From an uncultured bacterium (GTDB lineage: Bacteria; Actinomycetota; Coriobacteriia; Coriobacteriales; Atopobiaceae), in contig CAJMPT010000052.1 of the NCBI GenBank assembly GCA_905215465.1, positions 1 through 10,946 on the forward strand: a DNA stretch of 10,946 bases. Direction: 5' to 3'. How positions within the stretch are numbered: position 1 is the first letter of the stretch; every line of letters starts with the position of its first letter. A model generated the notes under the pieces. That model was not told the origin of the DNA, did not search any database, and saw nothing but the letters and a program-made list of their open reading frames with translations. Position numbers and translations under genes: made by a program. Shown here in pieces: positions 1 through 7,471 of this stretch.

Positions 1-358
1 AGACGTCGTCGGCGGGGGAGAGCACCTCGGACTCGTCGATGTAGTCGATGTCGATGGCCTGCAGCACCTGCGCCTCGGCGATGTGGCCGATGCGACACTT
101 TGCCATGACGGGGATGGAGACGGCCCTCTGGATGCCAGCGATCATGGCCGGGTCGCTCATGCGGGAGACGCCGCCGGCGGCGCGGATGTCGGCCGGGATG
201 CGCTCCAGGGCCATGACGGCGCAGGCACCGGCCGCCTCTGCAATGCGTGCCTGCTCGGGGGTGGTGACGTCCATGATGACGCCGCCCTTGAGCATCTGCG
301 CGAGCTCGCGGTTGAGGCGGGCGCGCTCCTCGCGGGACGGGGCGTTCTTCTCTGCCAT
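1..358 (-). CDS. pdxS: Pyridoxal 5'-phosphate synthase lyase subunit PdxS, partial (N-terminal 119 residues)
   Basis: PdxS condenses ribose 5-phosphate, glyceraldehyde 3-phosphate and ammonia (supplied by the glutaminase PdxT) into PLP in the cytoplasm. The fragment reads as the start of the (beta/alpha)8 barrel. It has KGGVIMDV with Asp30, matching the catalytic Asp24 of Bacillus PdxS. It also has VMALERIPADIRAAGGVSRM, then VMAKCRIGHIAEAQ with Lys87, the equivalent of the Schiff-base Lys81, and IDYIDESEVLSPAD. The ATG at 356-358 is preceded by a good ribosome binding site (AAGGAG, complement of 365-370, six bases away). The gene continues past the left edge, and pdxT would be expected next on the same strand. 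It is transcribed away from the MocR-type regulator gene, the usual arrangement for PdxR control. Identification is essentially certain from the near-invariant family motifs. Confidence 0.97.
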   Translation of the reverse strand, partial: MAEKNAPSREERARLNRELAQMLKGGVIMDVTTPEQARIAEAAGACAVMALERIPADIRAAGGVSRMSDPAMIAGIQRAVSIPVMAKCRIGHIAEAQVLQAIDIDYIDESEVLSPADDV

Positions 359-406
359 GCGTTTCTCCTTTGCGTAGCCGGTGCGTGTGCGGGATATGCT
401 ATGCGC

Positions 407-456
407 AATCTGGCATGAGCAAAACATCCAGAATCTGACAAAATAATCGGGTCAGA
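407..456. promoter_or_regulatory. Candidate PdxR/MocR operator between pdxS and pdxR
   Basis: This lies in the 131-bp divergent intergenic region. AATCTGGCA (407-415) and AATCTGACA (432-440) form a direct repeat offset by 25 bp, about 2.4 helical turns. The same half sites also form inverted pairs: TCTGG (409-413) with CCAGA (428-432), and TCTGAC (434-439) with GTCAGA (451-456). MocR-family regulators are known to bind repeated sites between their own gene and the divergent target, so this is a sensible operator. The block would sit upstream of pdxS, fitting an activator. No clear -35/-10 pair could be assigned for either gene. Confidence 0.45.
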
Positions 457-489
457 ATAAGGCCAGCAGGCAAGAACGGATAAGTCCAG

Positions 490-1902
490 ATGCTTGACTA
501 CAACCTTGCCGAGAAGGGCGAGCTTTCGCTCTACGAGTATCTCTACCGGCGCATTCGCGATGACATTGTGGCTGGCGTCCTGGAGGCGGGAGACCGGCTT
601 CCCTCCAAGCGCTCGCTTGCCCAGCACCTGGGCGTGAGTCTCGTCACCGTAGAGGGCGCCTATGCCCAGCTCGTGGCGGAGGGCTACGTGCGCTCGCGGC
701 CGAGGAGCGGCTACTTTGTGAACGCGCTGCCGGGCCTTCCGGCGCGTGCGGCCCTCGTCCGGAAGGCTTCCGCGGCGCAGCGCCCCGAGGCGCTTGCGCT
801 GGCCGAGGCTGCCCCCGCGGCATCGGGGGAGTCTCGCGAGCTGGCGCGGCTCTGGTCGCGTGCGCTGCGCGATGCCCTGGCGGGGGAGCCGGAGTCGGAG
901 CTCTTCTCGCCGGCGCCCCCTCAGGGCCTGCCAAGGCTCAGGGCGGCCATCTCGGACCACCTGAGGCAGACGAGGGGCATGCAGGTCGATCCGTCGCGCA
1001 TTGTGGTGGGGGCGGGCGCCCAGGTGCTGGACAACATGATCGTGCAGCTGCTGGGACATGACCTCACCTATGGCGTCGAGGACCCGGGGTACCTGCGCCT
1101 CACCCGCCTCTATCGGGCAAGCGGCGCTCAGGTGGCTCACATTGGCCTGGACGACGAGGGCGTGTGCATGGACGAGCTGGCGGCCAGCCGGCCTGACGTC
1201 ATGCACCTCATGCCGTCCCACCAGTTTCCCACCGGCCGCGTGACCAGCATCGCTAGGAGGTACGAGCTTCTGGGGTGGGCCTGCGCGGAGGCGGGGAGCC
1301 GCTGGATCATCGAGGATGACTACGACTGCGAGTTCCGCCTGGCGGGGCGCCCCGTCCCGGCGCTGGCAAGCATCGACGCCACCGGTAGCGTCATATACAC
1401 CAACACATTCTCAAAGGGTCTCGGTGCCGCCCTGCGCCTGGCCTATATGGTCTTGCCCGGGCAGCTGATGGAGCGCTACGGCACCGAGCTGGGCTTCTAT
1501 TCCACCACGGTGAGCTCCATCCAGCAGGTTGCCCTGGCGCGCCTGCTCGAGTCCGGCGCCTACGAGCGTCACGTGGCCCGCATGCGCAAGCGCTACCGCG
1601 AGCTGCGCGACGAGTTTGCAGACGTGCTCGCGGAGTCTGGCCTGGCCGGCCGGGTCCGCATGGAGGAGGCGGACTCCGGGCTTCACTTCGTGCTGGCGGT
1701 GGGCACGTCCCTCTCCGAGGAGGAGCTGGTGGCGCGGGTCGCCGGGCCGGGCCTTTCTCCCATGCCCCTCTCTTCGTGCGCCTGCCTGCCAAAGAACCGC
1801 ACGGCCCCAGATGGCCTGGCGCGTCTTGTCGTGCAGTACGGGAGCCTCGACTCCGAGGCAATCTCCGCCTTTGGGGCCGAGTTGAGTCGCGCTTTGGCAT
1901 AG
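490..1902 (+). CDS. pdxR: MocR-family transcriptional regulator (GntR wHTH plus aminotransferase-like domain), probable PdxR
   Basis: This 470-residue cytoplasmic PLP-sensing regulator probably activates pdxST and represses itself. Residues 12-78 are a GntR-type winged helix: LYEYLYRRIRDDIVAG, GDRLPSKRSLAQHLGVS, TVEGAYAQLVAEGYV and SGYFV. A variable linker (about 80-115) leads to a fold-type I aminotransferase-like domain (about 115-470). That domain has VEDPGY, the EDDYDCEF motif (Asp277, pairs with the pyridine nitrogen) and NTFSKGLGAALRLAY, where Lys309 is the PLP Schiff-base lysine. Length matches the family's usual 450-500. The ATG at 490 begins the protein just before the wHTH, but its ribosome binding site is weak (only purines such as AAGAACGGATAAG upstream). 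The family assignment is firm. The PdxR role is inferred from divergence with pdxS, since other MocR members control GABA or taurine genes. Confidence 0.9.
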   Translation: MLDYNLAEKGELSLYEYLYRRIRDDIVAGVLEAGDRLPSKRSLAQHLGVSLVTVEGAYAQLVAEGYVRSRPRSGYFVNALPGLPARAALVRKASAAQRPEALALAEAAPAASGESRELARLWSRALRDALAGEPESELFSPAPPQGLPRLRAAISDHLRQTRGMQVDPSRIVVGAGAQVLDNMIVQLLGHDLTYGVEDPGYLRLTRLYRASGAQVAHIGLDDEGVCMDELAASRPDVMHLMPSHQFPTGRVTSIARRYELLGWACAEAGSRWIIEDDYDCEFRLAGRPVPALASIDATGSVIYTNTFSKGLGAALRLAYMVLPGQLMERYGTELGFYSTTVSSIQQVALARLLESGAYERHVARMRKRYRELRDEFADVLAESGLAGRVRMEEADSGLHFVLAVGTSLSEEELVARVAGPGLSPMPLSSCACLPKNRTAPDGLARLVVQYGSLDSEAISAFGAELSRALA

Positions 1903-2030
1903 GAGCGCCGGCCTCTTGGGGCCTAAATAACGTTTTGGGTTCGTGGATCGCGCCCCTTGGCTGACGCGCTTTGCAAAACAGCAGGTAGATTGCCCGCGTC
2001 ATCTGAGCGCTCTCGATATTCGTGCAAACA

Positions 2031-2061
2031 CGAACCCAAATCGGATTCTGATTTGGGTTCG
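2031..2061. repeat. Perfect 12-bp hairpin made of two facing CGAACCCAAATC copies
   Basis: CGAACCCAAATC (2031-2042), a 7-base loop (GGATTCT) and GATTTGGGTTCG (2050-2061) form a perfect stem. Neither flank carries a real T tract: the plus side continues CGCTTCTCGG and the minus side TGTTTGCACG. It is therefore not a textbook intrinsic terminator, although it sits between convergent genes where one is expected. Confidence 0.7.
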
Positions 2062-2087
2062 CGCTTCTCGGCAGCGAGGGCAAATGA

Positions 2088-2120
2088 AAGAACCCACAGG
2101 CTTTTGACCTGCGGGTTCTT
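2088..2120 (-). terminator. Probable intrinsic terminator of the M16C peptidase gene
   Basis: AAGAACCC-A-CAGG (2088-2100), a 7-base loop, then CCTG-C-GGGTTCTT (2108-2120) give a 12-bp stem with one A/C mismatch. On the minus strand the stem runs into TTCTTTCATTTG, a broken T tract. The plus side continues GAAAGCG, so the orientation fits the peptidase transcript, whose stop lies 64 bp upstream in its own direction. It may also stop pdxR readthrough. Confidence 0.55.
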
Positions 2121-2148
2121 GAAAGCGCCAGAGCAACTGCCCGTGAGC

Positions 2149-2176
2149 GGCGAACCCAAATCGCGTTTGGGCCGCC
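2149..2176. repeat. Hairpin immediately after the peptidase stop codon
   Basis: GGCG-AA-CCCAAA (2149-2160), loop TCGCG, TTTGGG-C-CGCC (2166-2176) form a 10-bp stem with a small internal loop, starting seven bases past the peptidase stop. The AACCCAAA part is one copy of the local repeat. No T tract follows on either strand. It could protect the mRNA 3' end or act together with the other two hairpins. Confidence 0.5.
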
Positions 2177-2183
2177 GGGAGCC

Positions 2184-5123
2184 CTACTCTCCCACGAGCT
2201 CGCAGAGCTTGAGGTCCACGTCGGCCGCCTCGAGGGCCTCGCGGCCGCCAAAGACGCAGACGCCGGACGGGGTCTGGTCGGCCAGCGCCTCGGCAAGGCC
2301 GCGCACCTGCTCGGCGGTGCACCCAAGCTCCTGGCGGCGGATCTCTTCTCGCCAGCCGGGCTTCTGGCCGCCAAAGCGGGCGACGTCCTGGCGACGCGCC
2401 AGTGCGCGCGGCTTCACCGGGGCGTCGTGGGCGGCCACGGTGGACACCACGTAGCCGTCGAACTCCTCGGCGGTGGGCTTCCACTCAGAAAGCCATGCCG
2501 CCGCGGCGTCGTAGCGCGCCAGCGTCTCGTCGACGTGCGGGTCGCGGAAGGACCAGAACTCGCGGAGGTTCTCGCCGGTGTGCTTGAAGCCGGTCCCGTA
2601 GGCGCCGCCCTTCACGCGCACCTCGTTCCACAGGTAGTCATAGGTGAGGGCCCGCGTTGCCACGGCCCAGACGCCGCGCTCGCCGGGGTCGGCGTCGGAC
2701 GGCGCGAAGGCGCGCGCGACGTAGCTCACGTTGGAGGGAATGACAAAGCCCTCGTTGACGGGGACGGGCTCGGGCAGCTCCAGGGCGTGCGCGGCCACGC
2801 CCGTCCCGGCATGGCGAAGGCCCAGGTCATCACCGGCGGCCCAGAAGCGCTTGCGGTCCTCGGCGCTGCCGATGAAGCTCACCGTGACCTCGTCGGCGGT
2901 GAAGATGCGCGCGGCCAGGTTGCCCAGGATGTCGCAGAGCCCCTGCTTGCGAGCCTCCCAGTTGCCCAGGAGCTCCTTCAGGAAGAGGAAGTAGTCGAGG
3001 CCGCCCATGAGGCTGCTCGCCTTGCTCGCGCGCGAGAAGTACGAGCCGGCCCGTGCCACGGAGGCCGCGTGCCCGCTGCCGGTGAAGTACTGCTCCATGC
3101 CTACCTTGCGCTGGGTCAGGATGTCGCGGATGCGGGCGTCGTCGGCAAAGAGGGTCTCTCCCCAGACCTCGCGCGGGATGTCCGCAAGGCGCTCGACCTT
3201 CTCGCTGAGCGCGCAGGCCCCGACGACGAGCGTGGGCGCCGCGTAGGAGAGGTCCTGGTCGTGGGTGTAGGTCTCCAGGAAGACGTCGAGGCCGCCCAGG
3301 TTCTGCTCGATGAGGGTGTCAAGGTCGGAGGCGTTGTGGCGGCGCGTGTCGAGCTTGCCCAGCAGGTCGGAGAGCACGCCCACGTACGGGAGCTCTCCTG
3401 CGCGGCAGCGGCGCAGGTCAAAGTAGTGGTAGACGTAGTCGATGCCGTGGGTGTCCAGCTCGTGCGCAATGCAGGGGAGGGGCGCCTTCACGTCCGCCGG
3501 CTGCGGCTCGGGGGCGGGATCCTCGACGTCTGCCACCGTGAGCTGGGGCAGCGTGGCCAGGGCCTCGGGGGAGTCGGGCGCCTCCTGCTCGGCGCGCAGG
3601 GCGCTGACCTCGGCCGCGATGGCCTCAAGCTCCTCGGCCCCCATTGCCGTGCGGCGGGCCTCAAGCTCTGCCGCCTCCTCGGCGGCGTCTCCGCCCTCGA
3701 CGGGCACGAGGTCGACCTCGGCCGCGTGCGGGTTCTGGCACACCAGCTCGCGCAGGACCTGCTCGAAGAGGCCCTTGTCCAGGCCATCCTTGAGCGTGGC
3801 GAGGGCGTCCTCGTAGTGGACGTAGTCGAGCGGGCGCTCGTCGTCGTAGAGCCAGCTGGACATGACGCACATGGAGAGGGCCACGCCGTCGGGGTAGCCG
3901 CCCCAGTCGCCCTCGCGCAGGTTGAACTCCGCCTGGGCCAGCGCCGCGGAGAGCTTGTCGCGCGGGATGCCCTTCTCGGCAAGCTCGGCGCAGGTCTCCT
4001 CGAGAAGGGCACGGAACTTCTCGGCCGCGCCCTCCCTGGTGCCCTTGAGCTGGAACATGGCCTGGGGCTGCAGCATGCCGTCCAGCAGCATGGCCTGGAA
4101 GTCGTCGGCCAGGCCGGCGTCCATGACGCGTCGCTTGAGCGGGGCCTCGTTGGAGCCGCAGAGGGCGTCCAGCAGCACGTCGGCGGCGAGCACGCGCGTG
4201 CGGTCGGCGGCGCTGCCAATGACGTAGCTCACGCCAATGGAGGCGTTTGTCGCCGCCGTGGCCATCTCGACGCGCGCGGGCGCGGGCGAGACGGGCGCCT
4301 GGAGCATGAGCGGGTTGGGCTCGCCGGCGTCGCGCCGTGTGGCGTTGCGGAAGCGCTCGTCAATGAAGGCCAGCTCGCGGTCGATGTCCATGTCGCCGTA
4401 GAGCACGGTGTAGCTGTTGGGCAGCGCGTAGTGGCGCGCGTGGGTCTGGAGGAACTTCTCGTAGGTCAGCGCGGGAATGGCGCGCGGGTTTCCGCCGGAC
4501 TCAAATCGGTAGGCGGTGTCGGGGAAGAGCTGGCGAGAGAGCGCCTGGTAGAGCACGTCATCGGGGTCAGAGAGGGCACCCTTCATCTCGTTGAAGACAA
4601 CGCCGTTGTAGGAGAGGCGGGCATCGTCTCCCTTGCCCTCAACCTCGAGGTGCCAACCCTCCTGCTCGAAGATGCGTGGGCGCCGGTAGATGGCCGGGTG
4701 CAGCACGGCGTCCAGGTAGACGCCCATGAGGTTCTCGAGGTCGGCCGTGTTGGTGGAGGCCACCGGGTACATGGTCTTGTCCGGGAAGGTCAGGGCGTTC
4801 AGGAAGGTCTGCATGGATGTCTTGAGCAGGTTGACGAAGGGCTCCTTCACCGGGTAGGCGTCAGAGCCGCACAGCACGGAGTGCTCGAGGATGTGGAAGA
4901 CGCCTGTGTCGTCCGACGGCGGGGTCTTGAAGCTGATGGCAAACGACTTGTTGACGTCAGCGCAGGCCAGCCAGAGGGCCCGGGCGCCGGAGGCGTCGTG
5001 GCGCATGACGTAGGCCTGTCCGGAGATCTCGGGAACGGCCTCGACGTGGGTGACGGTGAATCCCGCGTGGCGAGTCCCCACCGCAAGCGCGGCGTCGGGC
5101 GCGTCAAAGGTTGTCTGGTGCAT
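2184..5123 (-). CDS. M16C (presequence protease/PreP-like) zinc metallopeptidase
   Basis: This 979-residue protein has two M16 halves joined by a helical linker, the single-chain PreP arrangement that closes round short peptides. The inverted zinc motif HxxEH is intact (His77, Glu80 base, His81 in FHILEHSVLCGS). The third ligand is probably Glu179 in NGVVFNEMKGALSDP. The second half keeps the Arg836/Tyr842 pair (RVKGGAYGTG) with the six-residue spacing typical of the M16C substrate-binding pair. Residues of about 450-520 form an acidic, Ala/Glu-rich charged segment, probably the hinge. No signal peptide is seen, so a cytoplasmic role in degrading peptides is inferred. The ATG at 5121-5123 has GAGGAG seven bases upstream. 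It is divergent from the EamA gene and convergent with pdxR. A long open frame runs on the opposite strand, but only as a codon-bias shadow. Confidence 0.95.
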   Translation of the reverse strand: MHQTTFDAPDAALAVGTRHAGFTVTHVEAVPEISGQAYVMRHDASGARALWLACADVNKSFAISFKTPPSDDTGVFHILEHSVLCGSDAYPVKEPFVNLLKTSMQTFLNALTFPDKTMYPVASTNTADLENLMGVYLDAVLHPAIYRRPRIFEQEGWHLEVEGKGDDARLSYNGVVFNEMKGALSDPDDVLYQALSRQLFPDTAYRFESGGNPRAIPALTYEKFLQTHARHYALPNSYTVLYGDMDIDRELAFIDERFRNATRRDAGEPNPLMLQAPVSPAPARVEMATAATNASIGVSYVIGSAADRTRVLAADVLLDALCGSNEAPLKRRVMDAGLADDFQAMLLDGMLQPQAMFQLKGTREGAAEKFRALLEETCAELAEKGIPRDKLSAALAQAEFNLREGDWGGYPDGVALSMCVMSSWLYDDERPLDYVHYEDALATLKDGLDKGLFEQVLRELVCQNPHAAEVDLVPVEGGDAAEEAAELEARRTAMGAEELEAIAAEVSALRAEQEAPDSPEALATLPQLTVADVEDPAPEPQPADVKAPLPCIAHELDTHGIDYVYHYFDLRRCRAGELPYVGVLSDLLGKLDTRRHNASDLDTLIEQNLGGLDVFLETYTHDQDLSYAAPTLVVGACALSEKVERLADIPREVWGETLFADDARIRDILTQRKVGMEQYFTGSGHAASVARAGSYFSRASKASSLMGGLDYFLFLKELLGNWEARKQGLCDILGNLAARIFTADEVTVSFIGSAEDRKRFWAAGDDLGLRHAGTGVAAHALELPEPVPVNEGFVIPSNVSYVARAFAPSDADPGERGVWAVATRALTYDYLWNEVRVKGGAYGTGFKHTGENLREFWSFRDPHVDETLARYDAAAAWLSEWKPTAEEFDGYVVSTVAAHDAPVKPRALARRQDVARFGGQKPGWREEIRRQELGCTAEQVRGLAEALADQTPSGVCVFGGREALEAADVDLKLCELVGE

Positions 5124-5135
5124 GTGCGCTCCTCA

Positions 5136-5153
5136 CTTCGTTGTTTGACGAAG
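5136..5153. promoter_or_regulatory. Small inverted repeat in the peptidase/EamA divergent region
   Basis: CTTCGT (5136-5141), TGTTTG, ACGAAG (5148-5153) is a perfect 6-bp inverted repeat 12-30 bp upstream of the peptidase start. On the plus strand the element overlaps TTGACG (5145-5150), a possible -35, but no matching -10 is evident at the right distance. It could be an operator or a 5' UTR hairpin, and the support is weak. Confidence 0.25.
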
Positions 5154-5213
5154 AGCAGCATACCCCTAACCCGCTGGTGCTACGCTAGCAGCTCGTGTGA
5201 ACCAGGGAGGACC

Positions 5214-6194
5214 ATGGCAACTGTTAACGGGGACGTTGATGTTTCCCAGGTAAAAGGGACGCCCCTGCCTGCCGGGCAGGAGGCTGGCACGGCCGAGAAG
5301 GCCGTTCGTGACCGTGCTCGCATCCGGCGCGGCATAGTCTGCACGCTTCTGGGCGGCGCCCTCTGGGGTCTCAACGGCACCGTCTCCAAGTTCCTGATGG
5401 ACACCTACGGCATGGAGCCCCTCTGGCTGGTCTGCGTTCGCGAGCTCACCGCCTGCTGGCTCTTCCTGGCCGCGGCCGCGGCAAGCGCCGACGGCCGCTC
5501 CAAGCTGCGTGCCGTGACGCACGACGCGCGTGGCATGCTCGGGATCCTTGCCGTGGCCCTGGGCGCCGTGCTCTTCTCGCAGGTGGCGTACCTGCAGGCC
5601 ATCAACTGGACCAGCTCCGCCACGGCCACCATCATGCAGAGCCTGGGCATGCTTCTGGTCCTGACCTACGTCTGCCTCACCATGCGTCGGCGCCCCCGCA
5701 GGCGAGAAGTGCTCGGCATAGCCCTGGCCCTTGTGGGAACGTTTCTGGTGGCCACGGGCGGAAATCCCGCCGAGCTCGCGCTGCCCCTGGGCGGCCTGGT
5801 CTGGGGCCTGGTCTGCGCCGTGTCCTCGGCCTGCCTCTCCATCCTGCCGGCAAGGCCCATGGCCAAGTGGGGCAACTTCGTCGTCAACGGCCTGGCGTTT
5901 CTGGCCTCGGGCGTCATTCTGACGCTGGCCTACCGCCCCTGGGAGCACGTGCCCGTCCTCGACGGCCTCGCCCTTGCGCTTCTGGCCTTCTGCATCTTGG
6001 GCGCCACCTTTGGCTCCTATGCCCTCTACCTGCAGGGCGTTCACGATGCGGGCTCCATGCGCGCGAGCCTGCTCGGCACCATCGAGCCCATCACCGCAAC
6101 CATCACGACGGTCCTCATGCTGGGTACGACCTTCTCGCCGGCAGACCTCGTGGGCTTTGCCATGATTTTGGCCATGGTCTACCTCACGGCCTAG
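5214..6194 (+). CDS. DMT-superfamily transporter, EamA family (10 predicted membrane segments)
   Basis: This 326-residue inner-membrane protein belongs to the drug/metabolite transporter superfamily, whose members export or import small metabolites. It has a charged cytoplasmic N-terminal tail of about 38 residues. Two EamA repeats follow, at about 40-160 and 165-326. The first repeat begins GIVCTLLGGALWGLNGTVSK and contains the SQVAYLQAINWTSSATATIM stretch. The second ends with SLLGTIEPITATITTVLML and VGFAMILAMVYL. The TIEP motif in the ninth segment is typical of the family. The ATG at 5214 follows GGGAGG by only three bases, tight spacing but the only good ribosome binding site. An in-frame open stretch far upstream is antisense to the peptidase and not part of the gene. 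It is transcribed alone and its substrate cannot be told from sequence. Confidence 0.93.
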   Translation: MATVNGDVDVSQVKGTPLPAGQEAGTAEKAVRDRARIRRGIVCTLLGGALWGLNGTVSKFLMDTYGMEPLWLVCVRELTACWLFLAAAAASADGRSKLRAVTHDARGMLGILAVALGAVLFSQVAYLQAINWTSSATATIMQSLGMLLVLTYVCLTMRRRPRRREVLGIALALVGTFLVATGGNPAELALPLGGLVWGLVCAVSSACLSILPARPMAKWGNFVVNGLAFLASGVILTLAYRPWEHVPVLDGLALALLAFCILGATFGSYALYLQGVHDAGSMRASLLGTIEPITATITTVLMLGTTFSPADLVGFAMILAMVYLTA

Positions 6195-6252
6195 CGGCGC
6201 ATCCCCGGGCGAGAAGGTCGTCCGGCCCGGGCCCAATCCCAGCCAAACGCAA

Positions 6253-6288
6253 AAGGCGGCGCCCCATCAACCGATGAGGCGTCGCCTT
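6253..6288. terminator. Bidirectional terminator between EamA and the secreted hydrolase gene
   Basis: The left arm AAGGCG-G-CGCC-C-CATC (6253-6268) pairs with GATG-A-GGCG-T-CGCCTT (6273-6288) round the loop AACC. This is a 16-position stem with one G/T wobble and one C/A mismatch. On the minus strand it is followed by TTGCGTTTGG after the TT of the stem, and on the plus strand by GTCTGTGCTGCTTGT. It lies between two convergent stops (6194 and 6317), so it probably serves both. Confidence 0.8.
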
Positions 6289-6316
6289 GTCTGTGCTGCT
6301 TGTGCGGGCCGGCCCG

Positions 6317-7399
6317 CTAGATGCGCTCCATGTTTGCCAGGACCGAGGAGTACCAGCGCGCCGCGTTGGGCGGGCAGTACTTCTGGGCGGCGGCGTAGGT
6401 GAGGTGTCCGCCGTAGCCGGAGGCAAGGCCCGCCACGTGGTCCCAGATGGCCTCCTCCCAGCTGCCCCAGCTCGAGCTGCCCCAGCCCCAGGCGTTGTGG
6501 GGCCTGAAGCAGTAGAGGCCCTTGGAAGACTCCACGGCGCTGATCGCCGGCGAGAAGCGCGGGTCCACGCCGTAGGCCCAGGCAGCCTCGGCAAACGTCG
6601 TGCCCTGTCCCGCGAGGGGAGAGCCGGCGAGGTAGGCGTCGATGCGGGTGGCCCAGCCGGCCACGAAGGTGTCCTTCTGGGACTGCCAGTCAACGGGGTC
6701 TGGGTCGGGCTGCGCGGGAACCTCGACGGATGCCTGCTCGCCGGAGCCGGTGGTGAAGGTGCCGTCGCCGGAGGCGGCGTCTGCCTGGGCCTGTTGGATG
6801 GCAGCCTGGCGCTCGGCCTCCTCGGCGGCGGCCTGCTCGGCCATCTGCTGCTCCAGCTCTGTGCGGGCGGCCTTGGCGGCTGCCAGCGCCTCGGAGGCGG
6901 TCTGGCGGTCGGACTCGGCAGCCGCCTGCTGGGTGGCCAGGTCGGCGCGGGTCTGCTGGAGCTCCGCGTCAAGGGAGGCCAGCTCGCTCACGGCGTCGTA
7001 GTTGTGGGACTGGATGACGTCCAGGTACTGGATGGTCGCAATGAGCGTGCCAAAGTCCTCGGAAGAGAGCAGTAGGTCAAGAAGGCCGCCCGTACCCTGC
7101 TGCATCTTGTACAGCAGACGGATGGAGTCGGCGGCCACGGCGCGCTTGGCAGGGAGCATCTCCTCAATCTGGGCGATGCGCTCCTCGTTGGCCTCTATTT
7201 GGGCCTGGACGCTCTCCACGCGGGCGTTGGCCTCGTCGTAGGCGGCGGAGGTCTCCTGGATCTGCTGCTGGATCTGGTCGATTGACGCGGCAAGAACCGT
7301 CCTTGGCGTCGCGAGCGTCGCAAGCGCACAAGCCGTCAGGGCGCTGGCTGCCACCAGGCCTCTGAGACGGGCGCCGCGAGCTGTCTTGGTGAGCGTCAA
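6317..7399 (-). CDS. Secreted coiled-coil protein with C-terminal lysozyme-like (glucosaminidase-type) domain
   Basis: This 360-residue cell-wall protein has a basic N-terminus and hydrophobic core (about 8-32) forming a signal peptide, likely cut after LAA (residue 38). Residues 39-205 are a long coiled coil like the N-terminal module of CwlO/PcsB (SIDQIQQQIQETSAAYDEAN, then LLYKMQQGTGGLLDLLLSS). A Pro/Asp-rich linker (about 206-235) follows. Residues 237-360 resemble the lysozyme-like fold: VDPRFSPAISAVESSKG with Glu290 as candidate catalytic acid, then HNAWGWG, IWDHVAGLASGYGG and KYCPPNAARWY. The start is TTG (7397-7399), chosen because GGAGG lies nine bases upstream. The nearby ATG is in another frame. 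Peptidoglycan glycan-strand cleavage during growth or division is inferred. In CwlO/PcsB the C-terminal module is a peptidase instead. Confidence 0.85.
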   Translation of the reverse strand: MTLTKTARGARLRGLVAASALTACALATLATPRTVLAASIDQIQQQIQETSAAYDEANARVESVQAQIEANEERIAQIEEMLPAKRAVAADSIRLLYKMQQGTGGLLDLLLSSEDFGTLIATIQYLDVIQSHNYDAVSELASLDAELQQTRADLATQQAAAESDRQTASEALAAAKAARTELEQQMAEQAAAEEAERQAAIQQAQADAASGDGTFTTGSGEQASVEVPAQPDPDPVDWQSQKDTFVAGWATRIDAYLAGSPLAGQGTTFAEAAWAYGVDPRFSPAISAVESSKGLYCFRPHNAWGWGSSSWGSWEEAIWDHVAGLASGYGGHLTYAAAQKYCPPNAARWYSSVLANMERI

Positions 7400-7471
7400 A
7401 GAACGGTACCTCCATGCTCGCCCTCCCGGATCTGCCGGGCTTCACAAACGTCTAACTTCACTACTCTACCG

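Larger units (their letters stand above)
1934..2162. repeat. Cluster of four CGAACCCAAA repeats in a gene-free convergent region
   Basis: The 281 bp between the pdxR stop and the peptidase stop (1903-2183) contain no credible gene. Instead CGAACCCAAA occurs four times: inverted at 1934-1943, direct at 2031-2040, inverted at 2052-2061 and direct at 2151-2160. The first and second copies make a perfect 12-bp inverted pair (1934-1945 with 2029-2040, TTTGGGTTCGTG/CACGAACCCAAA) separated by 83 bp. Short reading frames here are low quality and overlap on both strands. The pattern suggests a dispersed intergenic repeat or a composite terminator, and nothing else explains it. Confidence 0.7.

Noticed and set aside
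2427..6194. A 1255-codon open frame on the plus strand spanning the peptidase antisense and the EamA gene
   Set aside because: The part before 5214 is antisense to the clearly real M16C peptidase, has the repetitive Val/Gly/Leu/His-rich composition of a GC-biased shadow, and is in frame with EamA by chance. EamA has its own ribosome binding site and ATG.
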